Of a DNA stretch of 64,000 nt, positions 16,700-26,152 are shown one piece after another. Location of the stretch: positions 3,453,501 through 3,517,500 of the forward strand of contig NZ_CP109444.1 in the NCBI RefSeq assembly GCF_036227225.1. Reading direction: 5' to 3'. Made by a program: the position numbers and the translations under genes. The first letter of the stretch is position 1, and every line of letters starts with the position of its first letter. The notes beneath the pieces were generated by a model. It was not told where the DNA came from and searched no databases. It worked only from the letters and a program-made list of their open reading frames with translations. Origin of the DNA: Streptomyces sp. NBC_01478. GTDB taxonomy: Bacteria > Actinomycetota > Actinomycetes > Streptomycetales > Streptomycetaceae.

Positions 16700-18466
16700 A
16701 TGGGAGATGTCCGGGTCGGGCCCGTTCAGGAACGTCATAGCTCAGGCGCCTCGCGGCGGGCCGCGGCCTTTGCCGTCTGGTATCTGCGGGCCGTCGCGTT
16801 CATCAACTTCCTCAGCGCCGCGTGGGTTTCGCTGGGGCAGGACGTACGACGGCACAACCAGGAGAACTTCTTCACGCCGTACCTGCTGACCGCCGGCTTC
16901 GCCTCCGGTGTGTTCACCGCGTTCCTCGCCGTCACCATGCGGCGCCGCAAACGAGCCGCGTGGATCCTGAACCTGGTGGTCAGCGGGCTGTTCCTCGCGC
17001 TGTTCGGGTTCGCGATGTCGTTCCAGGAGATCCGCCGGTACCCGCAGAACTGGATCTCCCTGGGGCTGACCGCGGCCTTCGTCGGTGCACTCCTCGTGGG
17101 GCGGCGGGAGTTCTACGCGAAGGGCGACCGGTCCAACCCCCGGCTCGCCGCCGTCGTGGCCGTCGGCGGCACGCTGGCCGCCTCACTGCTCGCCGCGCTG
17201 CTGGTGACGGTCACCAACCAGGCGCACGACGCGTCCCGTTCGACGTTCCTGGAGCGCTGGCACTACGGCTCGTTCCGGCTGGTGTCCATCGCCGCCCCGG
17301 AGAACCGCTTCCCCGGCATCTGGACCCCGAACTGGGCCAACGTCGCCATCAACGTGCTCAGCACGGTCCTGGTCCTCGCGGTCTTCTACGCCGCGTTCCG
17401 CTCCCGGCGTGCCGTCGACCCGCTCACCGAGGACGACGAGAAGAAGCTGCGGGCGCTGCTGGAGCGACAGGGCGAGCGGGACTCGCTCGGGTACTTCGCG
17501 CTGCGCCGGGAGAAGAGCGTGGTGTGGTCGCCGACCGGCAAGGCGGCCGTCGCGTACCGGGTCGTCGGCGGGGTGTCCCTGGCGTCCGGTGACCCGATCG
17601 GCGACCCGGAGGCATGGCCCGGCGCGATCGAGCCGTGGCTGGCGGAGGCGCGGGTTCACGGATGGATTCCGGCCGTCATGGGAGCGAGCGAGGAAGCCGG
17701 CACCGTCTACGCGCGGCACGGGCTCGACGCCCTCGAACTCGGGGACGAAGCCCTCGTGGAGGTAGCCGAGTTCACCCTCGAAGGACGCGCCATGCGGACC
17801 GTACGGCAGGCCTACAACCGGGTGAAGCGGGCCGGGTACACCGTGCGGATCCGGCGGCACGAGGACATTCCCTCCGACGAGATGGCGTATCTGCTGAAGC
17901 GGGCCGACGACTGGCGCGACGGGGCCACCGAGCGCGGGTTCAGCATGGCGCTCGGACGGCTCGGGGACCCGGACGACGGGCAGTGCGTGATGCTCGAATG
18001 CACCGATGGGGAGGGCGAGTTGAGGGCGGTGCTGTCCTTCGTGCCGTGGGGTCCGCACGGGCTGTCCCTCGACCTGATGCGCCGGGACCGCGACTCCGAC
18101 AACGGGCTCATGGAGTTCATGGTGATCGAACTCCTCCGCCGCGCGCAGGAAATCGGAATCACCCAGGTTTCGCTCAACTTCGCCATGTTTCGTTCGGTCT
18201 TTGAACGTGGGGCGCGGATCGGCGCCGGGCCGGTGCTGCGGCTGTGGAGGTCACTCCTCAGCTTCTTCTCGCGCTGGTGGCAGATCGAGTCGCTGTACCG
18301 CGCCAACGCCAAGTACCGGCCCATCTGGGAACCCCGGTTCCTGCTCTTCGAGAAGAGCGCGGACCTGCTGCGCATCGGCCTCGCGTCGGCGCGCGCGGAG
18401 GGGTTCCTGGAGGCGCCGGGACTGCCGAAGTGGCTGCACCGCAAGCACCTGGAGACGCACAGATGA
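16700..18466 (+). CDS. MprF-like phosphatidylglycerol lysyltransferase (DUF2156) membrane protein
   Basis: This 588-residue membrane enzyme has five to six N-terminal hydrophobic helices (residues about 25-235) and a large cytosolic DUF2156 domain (about 255-580) related to the aminoacyl-phosphatidylglycerol synthase half of MprF and LysX. Typical segments are MRTVRQAYNRVKRAGYTVRI, SLDLMRRDRDSDNGLMEFMV and NAKYRPIWEPRF. Such enzymes move an aminoacyl group from tRNA to phosphatidylglycerol. There is no fused lysyl-tRNA synthetase. The amino acid used is uncertain. No ribosome site precedes the ATG. The downstream gene overlaps by four bases. Confidence 0.85.
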   Translation: MGDVRVGPVQERHSSGASRRAAAFAVWYLRAVAFINFLSAAWVSLGQDVRRHNQENFFTPYLLTAGFASGVFTAFLAVTMRRRKRAAWILNLVVSGLFLALFGFAMSFQEIRRYPQNWISLGLTAAFVGALLVGRREFYAKGDRSNPRLAAVVAVGGTLAASLLAALLVTVTNQAHDASRSTFLERWHYGSFRLVSIAAPENRFPGIWTPNWANVAINVLSTVLVLAVFYAAFRSRRAVDPLTEDDEKKLRALLERQGERDSLGYFALRREKSVVWSPTGKAAVAYRVVGGVSLASGDPIGDPEAWPGAIEPWLAEARVHGWIPAVMGASEEAGTVYARHGLDALELGDEALVEVAEFTLEGRAMRTVRQAYNRVKRAGYTVRIRRHEDIPSDEMAYLLKRADDWRDGATERGFSMALGRLGDPDDGQCVMLECTDGEGELRAVLSFVPWGPHGLSLDLMRRDRDSDNGLMEFMVIELLRRAQEIGITQVSLNFAMFRSVFERGARIGAGPVLRLWRSLLSFFSRWWQIESLYRANAKYRPIWEPRFLLFEKSADLLRIGLASARAEGFLEAPGLPKWLHRKHLETHR

Positions 18467-19125
18467 ACCGCCTCGCCCGCTGGGCCCGCGCCGAATGGGG
18501 ACTGCTCTACGTCACCGTGCGCGAGCCGCTGCCGAAACGGCACTGGCGGGCGATCCCGATGACGATCGGGGCGGTGCTGCTGACGGCGGTGCTGCAGTTC
18601 GTGCAGAACCAGTCGTGGGGCTACCAGTTCGTGCAGGACACGGGTGCGGTCCGGGCCGAGGACCCGCTGTGGCTGGCCCTCCTCCGCACCCCTCTCTCCC
18701 TCTTCGTACCGGCGCTGGACCTCCCCGTCTGGGGCGCCCTGGCCCAGATCCTCTTCGTCTTCGGCATCGCGGAGATCTGCCTCGGCCGCTGGCGCACCCT
18801 GGTCATCGCCTACGCCGCGACCCTCGCCGGGACCTTGTACGCGCGCCTCGGCATCTGGCTCGGCTTCGACAACCCGTTCGGACTGCCCAGCTCGGACCGG
18901 CTGGTCGTGGACACGGGCCCCTCGGCCGCGGTGGTCGGCCTCGCGGTGTTCGTCGCGTGGCGCTACGGCGCGTACGCGACGGCGCTCGTGGTGACCGGCG
19001 CGATGGCGATCGAGGTCATGCTGAAGGGCAACCTCGCGGGCAAGGAGCACCTGGCGGCGATCATCGCGGTGGGGCTGCTGTGCCTGGTCTCGGCGCTACG
19101 GCATCGGCGGCTCCGCGTGTGCTGA
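18463..19125 (+). CDS. Polytopic membrane protein, possibly rhomboid-like, coupled to the MprF-like gene
   Basis: This 220-residue protein starts in the ATGA overlap with the MprF-like gene, so both products are probably made together. About six hydrophobic helices are visible (for example LALLRTPLSLFVPALDLPVW, ILFVFGIAEICLGRW, ALVVTGAMAIEVMLKGNLAG). Layout and length recall actinobacterial rhomboid-like membrane proteins, but I see no GxSx serine-histidine pair that would prove a protease. A role with the aminoacyl-lipid synthase, such as lipid handling, is inference from coupling only. Confidence 0.72.
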   Translation: MNRLARWARAEWGLLYVTVREPLPKRHWRAIPMTIGAVLLTAVLQFVQNQSWGYQFVQDTGAVRAEDPLWLALLRTPLSLFVPALDLPVWGALAQILFVFGIAEICLGRWRTLVIAYAATLAGTLYARLGIWLGFDNPFGLPSSDRLVVDTGPSAAVVGLAVFVAWRYGAYATALVVTGAMAIEVMLKGNLAGKEHLAAIIAVGLLCLVSALRHRRLRVC

Positions 19126-19141
19126 GCGCGACGGGACGCGC

Positions 19142-19909
19142 TCAGCGCCGGCCGGGGAGCTGCGCCGGTGCCGGGTCCGGCTTGCCGCCGATCCAGTCCT
19201 GGACGGCGCGGCGCGGGCCCGCCCAGCGGCGGTCGTGGTGGTAGGCGCGGAGGGTCGAGCGGGCTCGGGCCCGATGGCGGCGGGTGCGGTAGAAGCGCTT
19301 GGCCCAGGGGGAACCCGGGCGGGCCAGGCGGATCGCGCCGACGAACGCGACCAGCGGGACCAGGATGCCGAAGACCGCCGTGCGGGCCTTGCCCTTGCTC
19401 AGGGCGATGAGGGAGAAGAGGAAGTTGACCGCGACGCTCACGATCACGCTCGCCCGGTCGTGGAGTTCGGAGTCGGTGAGGTCGTTGACGCCGAAGGGCG
19501 AGAAGCCGGCGAGGACGAAGCCGACCAGGGCCGCCGTGAGCACCACCGCCTCGACGCTCTTGCGGCCCGCCTCGGTCCAGTACACGTCGTCGAGGTAGAG
19601 GATCAGCGCGAACTCGTCCAGGACCAGGCCCGCGCCGATCCCGAAGACGATCGCGAACAGGGCCGAACCGACGCCGTAGCGCGTGCTGGCCACCGCGCCG
19701 AAGCCGCCGAGCACGGTGAGGACGACCCCCGGGACGACGTGGTGGATGTGCACGTCGCCGGCCTTGATGTTGCCGAAGGGGCCCTTGCCGGCGCGGATCA
19801 GGCGGGTGATGACCCGGGTGATGACGAAGGTCAGGACGAAGGCGGTGAGCGCGAGGAGCAGTGGGAGTTTGCCCGGCTCGACGATGTTGCGGTGCAGCCA
19901 ATGTCCCAT
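19142..19909 (-). CDS. Conserved integral membrane protein with intramembrane His/Asp motifs
   Basis: I do not recognise the function of this 255-residue protein. About six hydrophobic helices are seen, followed by a very basic C-terminal tail (FYRTRRHRARARSTLRAYHH). Polar motifs are striking for a membrane core: GDVHIHHVVPG near residue 50 and DEFALILYLDDVYW near residue 100. Together they could form a metal or catalytic site, which is inference. The ATG at 19909 gives a normal N-terminus. It converges on the 18463 gene and is divergent from cobS by 60 bases. Confidence 0.8.
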   Translation of the reverse strand: MGHWLHRNIVEPGKLPLLLALTAFVLTFVITRVITRLIRAGKGPFGNIKAGDVHIHHVVPGVVLTVLGGFGAVASTRYGVGSALFAIVFGIGAGLVLDEFALILYLDDVYWTEAGRKSVEAVVLTAALVGFVLAGFSPFGVNDLTDSELHDRASVIVSVAVNFLFSLIALSKGKARTAVFGILVPLVAFVGAIRLARPGSPWAKRFYRTRRHRARARSTLRAYHHDRRWAGPRRAVQDWIGGKPDPAPAQLPGRR

Positions 19910-19969
19910 ATGCGCACTTTAGCGATGGCCGCGGGGAGCGCCCTCTCGATCGCCCGGTAACCTGCGCCG

Positions 19970-20746
19970 GTGTCCAAGACCCCGCCCCTCGACGGCCTCC
20001 GTTTCGCGTTCGGCACGCTGACTGTTCTCCCGGTGCGGGTGACCCGGTGGGACCGTGATGCCGCGCGCGCGGGGATGCTGGTGGCCCCGGTCGTAGGGGT
20101 GGTCGTCGGTGGCTGCGCGGCGGGGCTCGGGTTGCTGCTCCTGTTCCTGGGCGCGAGCCCGCTGCTCGCCGCCGTCGGCACCGTCGCCGTCCCCGCCGTC
20201 CTCACCCGGGGGCTGCACCTGGACGGGCTCGCGGACACCGCCGACGGGCTCGGGAGCGGGAAGCCGGCGGAGGACGCGCTGCGGATCATGAAGCAGTCGG
20301 ACATCGGGCCGTTCGGGGTGCTCGCCCTCGTCTTCGTGCTGTTGGCTCAGGTGGCTGCGCTGGGTCAGCTCTACGGCGACTCTTGGGCTCGGGGTGCGGT
20401 CGCGGCCGTTGTCTCGGGGGTCGCGGCTCGGCTGGCGCTGACGTCGGCCGCACGGGTGGGGGTGCCTGCGGCTCGGCCGGAGGGGTTGGGGGCGGCGGTT
20501 GCGGGCGTGGTTCCGGTTGCGGGTGCGCTGGGGGTGGCGGTGGGCTCCGTTGCCGTAGCGGAGGTGTGCGGGTTGGCTCTCGGGGTGTACGGGGTCGCCC
20601 GCGCGTTCGTCGTGGCGCTGGTGGTCGCCGAGCTTCTGCTGCGGCACTGTGGGCGTCGGTTTGGTGGGGTCACCGGGGACGTGTTCGGGGGGCTCGCGGA
20701 GACTGCGGGCACCGTCGCGCTCGTGGTGCTTTCGCTGGGTGGGTGA
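19970..20746 (+). CDS. cobS: Adenosylcobinamide-GDP ribazoletransferase (cobalamin synthase)
   Basis: This 258-residue integral membrane enzyme joins adenosylcobinamide-GDP, made by CobU, to alpha-ribazole or its phosphate, made through CobT, completing the nucleotide loop of cobalamin. The family hallmark LHLDGLADTADGLGS is near residue 83 and IMKQSDIGPFGVLALV follows. About six to seven hydrophobic helices span the protein. The N-terminus PPLDGLRFAFGTLTVLPV is typical. Translation starts at the GTG at 19970. It is the third enzyme of the same branch encoded within 7.5 kb. Confidence 0.95.
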   Translation: MSKTPPLDGLRFAFGTLTVLPVRVTRWDRDAARAGMLVAPVVGVVVGGCAAGLGLLLLFLGASPLLAAVGTVAVPAVLTRGLHLDGLADTADGLGSGKPAEDALRIMKQSDIGPFGVLALVFVLLAQVAALGQLYGDSWARGAVAAVVSGVAARLALTSAARVGVPAARPEGLGAAVAGVVPVAGALGVAVGSVAVAEVCGLALGVYGVARAFVVALVVAELLLRHCGRRFGGVTGDVFGGLAETAGTVALVVLSLGG

Positions 20747-21052
20747 GTGAGGGTGCGCGGGGGCTGGTCGAGCCCACGCGGCGGAGCCGCACATGTCACA
20801 GCCCGCGCCCCTGGGTGGCTCGACGTGGAAGACCGCCTGGTTCCTCCGGTTCCGGCACGTGTCCCGTCGCCCTTTCCGTGGACCCGCGCGAACGCCCCGT
20901 CGCGCACACGCGCGTAGGCTCCGTTCTGGGCCGTCACCAGCCCCCCTGTGTCCACCGCCGCCGCAGGTCGGAAATAGGGTCGGTTGTCGGGCCCGGTCGA
21001 CCCACCCCGCTCGACCACAGCAACCTCACATCGGAAGCGAGAATTCACCACT
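20747..21052. other. Intergenic region with family 1 repeat (copy D) before pepA
   Basis: The first 70 bases (to about 20,816) are a reverse copy of the dispersed family 1 repeat, containing GGGGCTGGTCGAGCCCACGC, GCGGAGCCGCACATGTCACA and GCCCGCGCCCCTGG. The remaining bases hold no credible gene. The pepA promoter should lie here, but I see no consensus -35/-10 pair I would defend. Confidence 0.6.
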
Positions 21053-22576
21053 GTGACTGCTCTCACTCTCAGCACCGCCGCGGCGCCCGGCCTGCGGGCC
21101 GACGCGATCGTGATCGGTGTCGGCAAGGGCGGCAAGGGCCCGGTCGTCGCACCGGGCGCCGACGCCGTGGACAAGGCGTACGACGGCAAACTCGCCGGCG
21201 TCCTGGAGACCCTGGGCGCCTCCGGTGCCGAAGGCGAGATCACGAAGCTGCCCGCACCGGCCGGCTTCAAGGCACCGCTCGTGCTCGCGGTGGGCCTCGG
21301 CGCGGAGCCCGACGACGGTGACGCGTACGACGCCGAGGCGCTGCGCCGGGCCGCCGGTGTCGCCGCCCGCGCCCTCACCGGTGCCAAGAAGGCCGCCTTC
21401 GCGCTGCCCCTCGCGGACGCCGCCGACGCCGGTGTGATCGCCGAGGGCGCGCTGCTCGGCGCGTACTCCTTCGACGCGTACAAGGGTGGCGCCAAGGACG
21501 CGAAGGGCGCCGGCAAGGCCCCCCTCGCCGAGGTCGCCCTGCTCGGCGGCAAGCCGCGCGACAAGGAGTACAAGGCGGCCGTAGAGCGTGCTCTGGCGGT
21601 CACCGAGGAGCTCAACCGCGCCCGCGACCTCGTCAACACCCCGCCGAACGACCTCGACCCCGAGGCCTTCGCGGCCGTCGCGCAGACCGCGGCGAAGGAA
21701 CACGGCATCAAGGTCGAGGTGCTCGACGAGAAGGCCCTGGAGAAGGGCGGCTACGGCGGCATCCTCGGCGTCGGCGCCGGTTCCGCGGCCGGTCCGCGGC
21801 TGGTGAAGCTGTCGTACACGCACGCCGGGGCCACCAAGCACCTCGCGTTCGTCGGCAAGGGCATCACCTACGACTCGGGCGGCATCTCGCTCAAGCCGGC
21901 CGGGCACAACGAGACGATGAAGTGCGACATGAGCGGTGCCGCCGCCGTGTTCGCGGCCGTCGTCGCCGCCGCCCGCCTCGGCCTTGAGGTCAACGTCACC
22001 GGCTGGCTGGCGCTCGCCGAGAACATGCCGTCCGGCTCCGCGACCCGTCCCGGTGACGTGCTGCGCATGTACAGCGGCAAGACCGTCGAGGTCCTCAACA
22101 CGGACGCCGAGGGCCGCCTCGTCCTCGCGGACGCGCTGTGGGCGGCGTCGGCGGAGAAGCCGGACGCGATCGTGGACGTGGCGACGCTGACCGGGGCGAT
22201 GGTTCTGGCTCTCGGGAGCCGGACGTTCGGCGTGATGGCGAACGACGACGCGTTCCGCTCCGCGATCGTCGACGCGGCGGAGGAGGTCGGGGAGCCGTCC
22301 TGGCCCATGCCGTTGCCGGAGCACCTGCGCAAGGGCATGGACTCCCCCACCGCCGACATCGCGAACATGGGTGAGCGGATGGGTGGCGGGCTGGTCGCCG
22401 GGCTCTTCCTGCGCGAGTTCGTGGGCGAGGGGATCACCTGGGCGCACCTCGACATCGCCGGGCCCGCGTTCAACGAGAGCGGCCCCTTCGGCTACACCCC
22501 CAAGGGCGGTACGGGGTCTGCGGTGCGGACGCTCGTGCGGCTTGCGGAGTTGACTGCGGCCGGGGATCTGGGCTGA
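21053..22576 (+). CDS. pepA: Leucyl aminopeptidase (M17)
   Basis: This 507-residue cytosolic metallo-aminopeptidase removes N-terminal residues from peptides. The M17 signature NTDAEGRLVLADAL is present, as are the metal and active-site segments GKGITYDSGGISLKPAGHNE and MKCDMSGAAAVFAA. The N-terminal macrodomain-like half (VTALTLSTAAAPGLRADAIV to about residue 170) is normal. I chose the GTG at 21053 rather than upstream starts because the preceding residues are not family-like and GGAAGCGAG lies before it. The position between cobS and lpdA matches the usual Streptomyces order. Confidence 0.95.
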   Translation: MTALTLSTAAAPGLRADAIVIGVGKGGKGPVVAPGADAVDKAYDGKLAGVLETLGASGAEGEITKLPAPAGFKAPLVLAVGLGAEPDDGDAYDAEALRRAAGVAARALTGAKKAAFALPLADAADAGVIAEGALLGAYSFDAYKGGAKDAKGAGKAPLAEVALLGGKPRDKEYKAAVERALAVTEELNRARDLVNTPPNDLDPEAFAAVAQTAAKEHGIKVEVLDEKALEKGGYGGILGVGAGSAAGPRLVKLSYTHAGATKHLAFVGKGITYDSGGISLKPAGHNETMKCDMSGAAAVFAAVVAAARLGLEVNVTGWLALAENMPSGSATRPGDVLRMYSGKTVEVLNTDAEGRLVLADALWAASAEKPDAIVDVATLTGAMVLALGSRTFGVMANDDAFRSAIVDAAEEVGEPSWPMPLPEHLRKGMDSPTADIANMGERMGGGLVAGLFLREFVGEGITWAHLDIAGPAFNESGPFGYTPKGGTGSAVRTLVRLAELTAAGDLG

Positions 22577-22903
22577 CGTTCTGCGCCTCATGGGTCGATG
22601 CCTCAGGGGCGTGGGCGGCTGCGGGTCGGTTGTGGCCGGTCGCCCCCGCAGCGGAGCTGCATATCGATACAGCCCCGCGCCCCTGGGGGGTCGCACCCAG
22701 GTGTCTCACCAATTCACCGTCTCTCATGTGAGCGTGTGGCGTCTCACACCCAGGCCCGGCGTCTCGTTGGGCCTCGACAAGTGCGAAGATGGGCTCGGCA
22801 GGACAGGGCCCCCACCACAGGGCCGATGGAAGAGCGGCCGGACACCAGCCGCCGCGCGGTCACTGAAGACCGGCGTACGGCGCACATGCATGGAGGACGT
22901 GAC
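22577..22903. other. Intergenic region with family 1 repeat (copy B) before lpdA
   Basis: Bases about 22,600-22,690 are a reverse copy of the family 1 repeat; its minus strand reads GGGGCGCGGGGCTGTATCGA and then GCAGCTCCGCTGCGGGGGCG, very close to copy A at 1297. The rest carries the lpdA leader, ending in a GGAGG ribosome site at 22,892. No gene is seen. Confidence 0.7.
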
Positions 22904-24292
22904 GTGGCGAACGACGCCAGCACCGTTTTCGACCTAGTGATCCTCGGCGGTGGTAGTGGCGGTTACGCCGCGGCCCTGCGCGGGGCCCAGTTGGGTCTGG
23001 ACGTCGCCCTGATCGAGAAGGACAAGGTCGGCGGTACCTGCCTGCACCGGGGTTGCATCCCCACCAAGGCCCTGCTCCACGCGGGCGAGATCGCCGACCA
23101 GGCCCGCGAGAGCGAGCAGTTCGGTGTCAAGGCCACCTTCGAGGGCATCGACGTACCGGCCGTCCACAAGTACAAGGACGGCGTGGTCTCTGGCCTGTAC
23201 AAGGGACTCCAGGGTCTGATCGCATCCCGCAAGGTGCACTACATCGAGGGTGAGGGCAGGCTCTCCTCCCCCACCTCCGTCGACGTCAACGGCCAGCGCA
23301 TCCAGGGCCGCCACGTCCTGCTGGCGACCGGCTCCGTGCCGAAGTCGCTGCCGGGCCTGGAGATCGACGGCAACCGGATCATCTCCTCGGACCACGCCCT
23401 CGTCCTGGACCGCGTGCCGCAGTCCGCGATCATCCTGGGCGGCGGTGTCATCGGCGTGGAGTTCGCCTCCGCGTGGAAGTCCTTCGGCGCCGACGTGACG
23501 ATCATCGAGGGCCTCAAGCACCTCGCCCCTCTCGAGGACGAGAACTCCTCCAAGCTTCTTGAGCGCGCGTTCCGCAAGCGCGGCATCAAGTTCAACCTGG
23601 GCACCTTCTTCTCGAAGGCCGAGTACACCGAGAGCGGTGTCAAGGTCACCCTCGCCGACGGCAAGGAGTTCGAGGCCGAACTGCTGCTCGTCGCGGTGGG
23701 CCGCGGCCCCGTCTCCGCCGGTCTCGGCTACGAGGAGCAGGGCGTCGCGATCGACCGCGGCTATGTCACGGTCGACGAGTACATGCGGACGAACGTCCCG
23801 ACCATCTCCGCCGTCGGCGACCTGGTCCCGACGCTCCAGCTCGCGCACGTCGGCTTCGCCGAGGGCATCCTGGTGGCGGAGCGTCTGGCCGGTCTCAAGA
23901 CCGTTCCGATCGACTACGACGGTGTCCCCCGGGTGACGTACTGCCACCCCGAGGTCGCCTCCGTGGGCATCACCGAGGCCAAGGCCAAGGAGATCTACGG
24001 CGCGGACAAGGTCGTCGCTCTGAAGTACAACCTCGCGGGCAACGGCAAGAGCAAGATCCTCAACACCTCGGGCGAGATCAAGCTCGTCCAGGTGAAGGAC
24101 GGTGCCGTGGTCGGCGTCCACATGGTCGGCGACCGCATGGGCGAGCAGGTCGGCGAAGCCCAGTTGATCTACAACTGGGAGGCGCTGCCCGCCGAGGTCG
24201 CCCAGCTCATCCACGCCCACCCGACGCAGAACGAGGCGCTCGGCGAGGCCCACCTGGCACTGGCCGGGAAGCCTCTCCACTCCCACGACTGA
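22904..24292 (+). CDS. lpdA: Dihydrolipoyl dehydrogenase (E3)
   Basis: This 462-residue flavoprotein reoxidises dihydrolipoyl groups of 2-oxoacid dehydrogenase complexes using NAD+. The FAD-binding motif is LVILGGGSGGYAAALRGAQL, the redox disulfide is GGTCLHRGCIPTKAL, and the NAD-binding motif is AIILGGGVIGVEFASAW. The C-terminal base and partner are in IHAHPTQNEAL. A GGAGG site seven bases before the GTG at 22904 fixes the start. The E2 gene follows after 57 bases, and the E1 gene aceE is 3.6 kb on, so this is the natural E3 of the pyruvate complex here. Confidence 0.96.
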   Translation: MANDASTVFDLVILGGGSGGYAAALRGAQLGLDVALIEKDKVGGTCLHRGCIPTKALLHAGEIADQARESEQFGVKATFEGIDVPAVHKYKDGVVSGLYKGLQGLIASRKVHYIEGEGRLSSPTSVDVNGQRIQGRHVLLATGSVPKSLPGLEIDGNRIISSDHALVLDRVPQSAIILGGGVIGVEFASAWKSFGADVTIIEGLKHLAPLEDENSSKLLERAFRKRGIKFNLGTFFSKAEYTESGVKVTLADGKEFEAELLLVAVGRGPVSAGLGYEEQGVAIDRGYVTVDEYMRTNVPTISAVGDLVPTLQLAHVGFAEGILVAERLAGLKTVPIDYDGVPRVTYCHPEVASVGITEAKAKEIYGADKVVALKYNLAGNGKSKILNTSGEIKLVQVKDGAVVGVHMVGDRMGEQVGEAQLIYNWEALPAEVAQLIHAHPTQNEALGEAHLALAGKPLHSHD

Positions 24293-24349
24293 CCCCCTCG
24301 GTCGGACGACGACACAGACTTCCGCAATTCGTAAGGAGCAACCGAAACC

Positions 24350-26152
24350 ATGGCGGTTTCCGTAACCCTTCCGGCGCTCGGTGAAAGCGTCACCGAGGGC
24401 ACTGTCACCCGCTGGCTGAAGGCCGAGGGCGAGCGCGTCGAGGCCGACGAGCCGCTGCTGGAGGTGTCGACCGACAAGGTCGACACCGAGATCCCCTCGC
24501 CCGTCGCCGGCGTACTGGCCTCCATCAAGGTGGCCGAGGACGAGACCGTCGAGGTCGGCGCCGAGCTGGCCGTGATCGACGACGGCACCGGCGCACCCGC
24601 CGCTGCCCCGGCCCCGGCCGCAGAGCCCGCTCCCGTGGCTGCTCCGGCTCCGGTCGCCGAGGCCCCCGCGGCTCCGGCGCCCGCCCCGGCCGCACCCGCC
24701 CCCGCTGCCGCCGCTCCGGCGGCCGGCGCCTCCGGTACCGACGTCGTGCTGCCCGCACTGGGCGAGTCGGTCACCGAGGGCACCGTCACCCGCTGGCTGA
24801 AGCAGGTCGGCGAGGAGGTCGCGGAGGACGAGCCCCTGCTCGAGGTCTCCACGGACAAGGTCGACACCGAGATCCCCTCGCCGGTCGCCGGCGTCCTGCT
24901 GGAGATCCTGGTCGGCGAGGACGAGACCGCCGAGGTCGGCGCCAAGCTCGCCGTCGTCGGCGCCCCGGGTGCCGCTCCGGCGGCTGCCCCGGCTCCGGCC
25001 GCCCCGGCGCCCGCTCCGGCGGCTGCCGCTCCGGCTCCCGCGCCGGTGGCCCCCGCGGCTCCGGTCGCGCCGCCCGCCCCGGCTCCGGCGCCCGCTCCGG
25101 TCGCCGCTGCTCCGGCTCCGGTCGCCCCCACTGCCCCGGCCCCCGCGCCGGTCGCGGCTCCGGCTCCGGTGGCCCCGGCCGCTCCGGCGCCCGCCGCCGC
25201 GCAGGCCACGGACGACGGCGCCTACGTCACCCCGCTGGTGCGCAAGCTCGCGTCCGAGAACGGCGTGGACCTGTCCACCGTCAAGGGCACCGGCGTCGGC
25301 GGCCGTATCCGCAAGCAGGACGTCCTCGCCGCCGCCGAGGCAGCGAAGGCCGCTGCGGCAGCCCCGGCTCCGGCCGCTGCCGCCGCTCCGGCCGCCACCG
25401 CCAAGAAGGCCCCCGTCCTGGAGGCCTCCCCGCTCCGCGGCCAGACCGTCAAGATGCCCCGCATCCGCAAGGTCATCGGCGACAACATGGTCAAGGCGCT
25501 GCACGAGCAGGCGCAGCTGTCCTCGGTCGTCGAGGTCGACGTCACGCGGCTGATGCGTCTGCGCGGCCAGGCGAAGGACTCCTTCGCGGCCCGCGAGGGC
25601 GTCAAGCTCTCCCCGATGCCGTTCTTCGTGAAGGCGGCGGCCCAGGCGCTGAAGGCCCACCCGGCCATCAACGCCCGGATCAACGTCGAAGAGGGCACGA
25701 TCACCTACTTCGACACCGAGAGCGTCGGTATCGCGGTGGACTCCGAGAAGGGCCTGATGACCCCGGTCATCAAGCACGCGGGCGACCTGAACATCGCCGG
25801 TATCGCCAAGGCCACCGCCGAGCTCGCGGGCAAGGTCCGGGCGAACAAGATCACCCCGGACGAGCTGTCCGGCGCGACCTTCACCATCTCCAACACCGGT
25901 TCGCGCGGCGCGCTCTTCGACACGATCATCGTGCCCCCGAACCAGGTCGCGATCCTCGGCATCGGCGCCACGGTCAAGCGCCCGGCCGTCATCGAGACGG
26001 AGGACGGCACGGTCATCGGCGTCCGCGACATGACGTACCTGACCCTCTCCTACGACCACCGCCTGGTGGACGGCGCGGACGCCGCCCGTTACCTGACGGC
26101 GGTCAAGGCGATCCTGGAGGCGGGCGAGTTCGAGGTGGAGCTCGCCCTGTAG
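24350..26152 (+). CDS. sucB: Dihydrolipoyl acyltransferase E2 with two lipoyl domains (annotated SucB; probably pyruvate complex E2)
   Basis: This 600-residue E2 has two lipoyl domains, each with the lipoylated lysine in [17 protein letters not shown] (lysines near residues 43 and 171). Long Ala/Pro linkers join them to a peripheral-subunit-binding domain ([20 protein letters not shown], about 285) and a catalytic acyltransferase core ending in [16 protein letters not shown]. It transfers the acyl group from lipoyl to CoA. Orthologues are often called SucB, but in mycobacteria the same double-lipoyl protein (DlaT) serves pyruvate dehydrogenase, and lpdA and aceE flank it here, so I favour that role. 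The lipoyl lysines are substrates for lipB/lipA at 45.7 kb. Confidence 0.93.
   Translation: MAVSVTLPALGESVTEGTVTRWLKAEGERVEADEPLLEVSTDKVDTEIPSPVAGVLASIKVAEDETVEVGAELAVIDDGTGAPAAAPAPAAEPAPVAAPAPVAEAPAAPAPAPAAPAPAAAAPAAGASGTDVVLPALGESVTEGTVTRWLKQVGEEVAEDEPLLEVSTDKVDTEIPSPVAGVLLEILVGEDETAEVGAKLAVVGAPGAAPAAAPAPAAPAPAPAAAAPAPAPVAPAAPVAPPAPAPAPAPVAAAPAPVAPTAPAPAPVAAPAPVAPAAPAPAAAQATDDGAYVTPLVRKLASENGVDLSTVKGTGVGGRIRKQDVLAAAEAAKAAAAAPAPAAAAAPAATAKKAPVLEASPLRGQTVKMPRIRKVIGDNMVKALHEQAQLSSVVEVDVTRLMRLRGQAKDSFAAREGVKLSPMPFFVKAAAQALKAHPAINARINVEEGTITYFDTESVGIAVDSEKGLMTPVIKHAGDLNIAGIAKATAELAGKVRANKITPDELSGATFTISNTGSRGALFDTIIVPPNQVAILGIGATVKRPAVIETEDGTVIGVRDMTYLTLSYDHRLVDGADAARYLTAVKAILEAGEFEVELAL

Noticed and set aside
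20820..21010. Minus-strand frame between cobS and pepA
   Set aside because: It joins to antisense frames on both sides, lacks a start with a ribosome site, and shows no motif.
24585..25210. Ala/Pro-rich repeats in the E2 gene considered as an unusual insertion
   Set aside because: Such flexible linkers between lipoyl domains are normal for acyltransferase E2 proteins.
22934..26059. 1,041-residue open frame antisense to lpdA and E2
   Set aside because: The opposite strand encodes two clearly recognisable enzymes; this frame is a codon-bias artefact.
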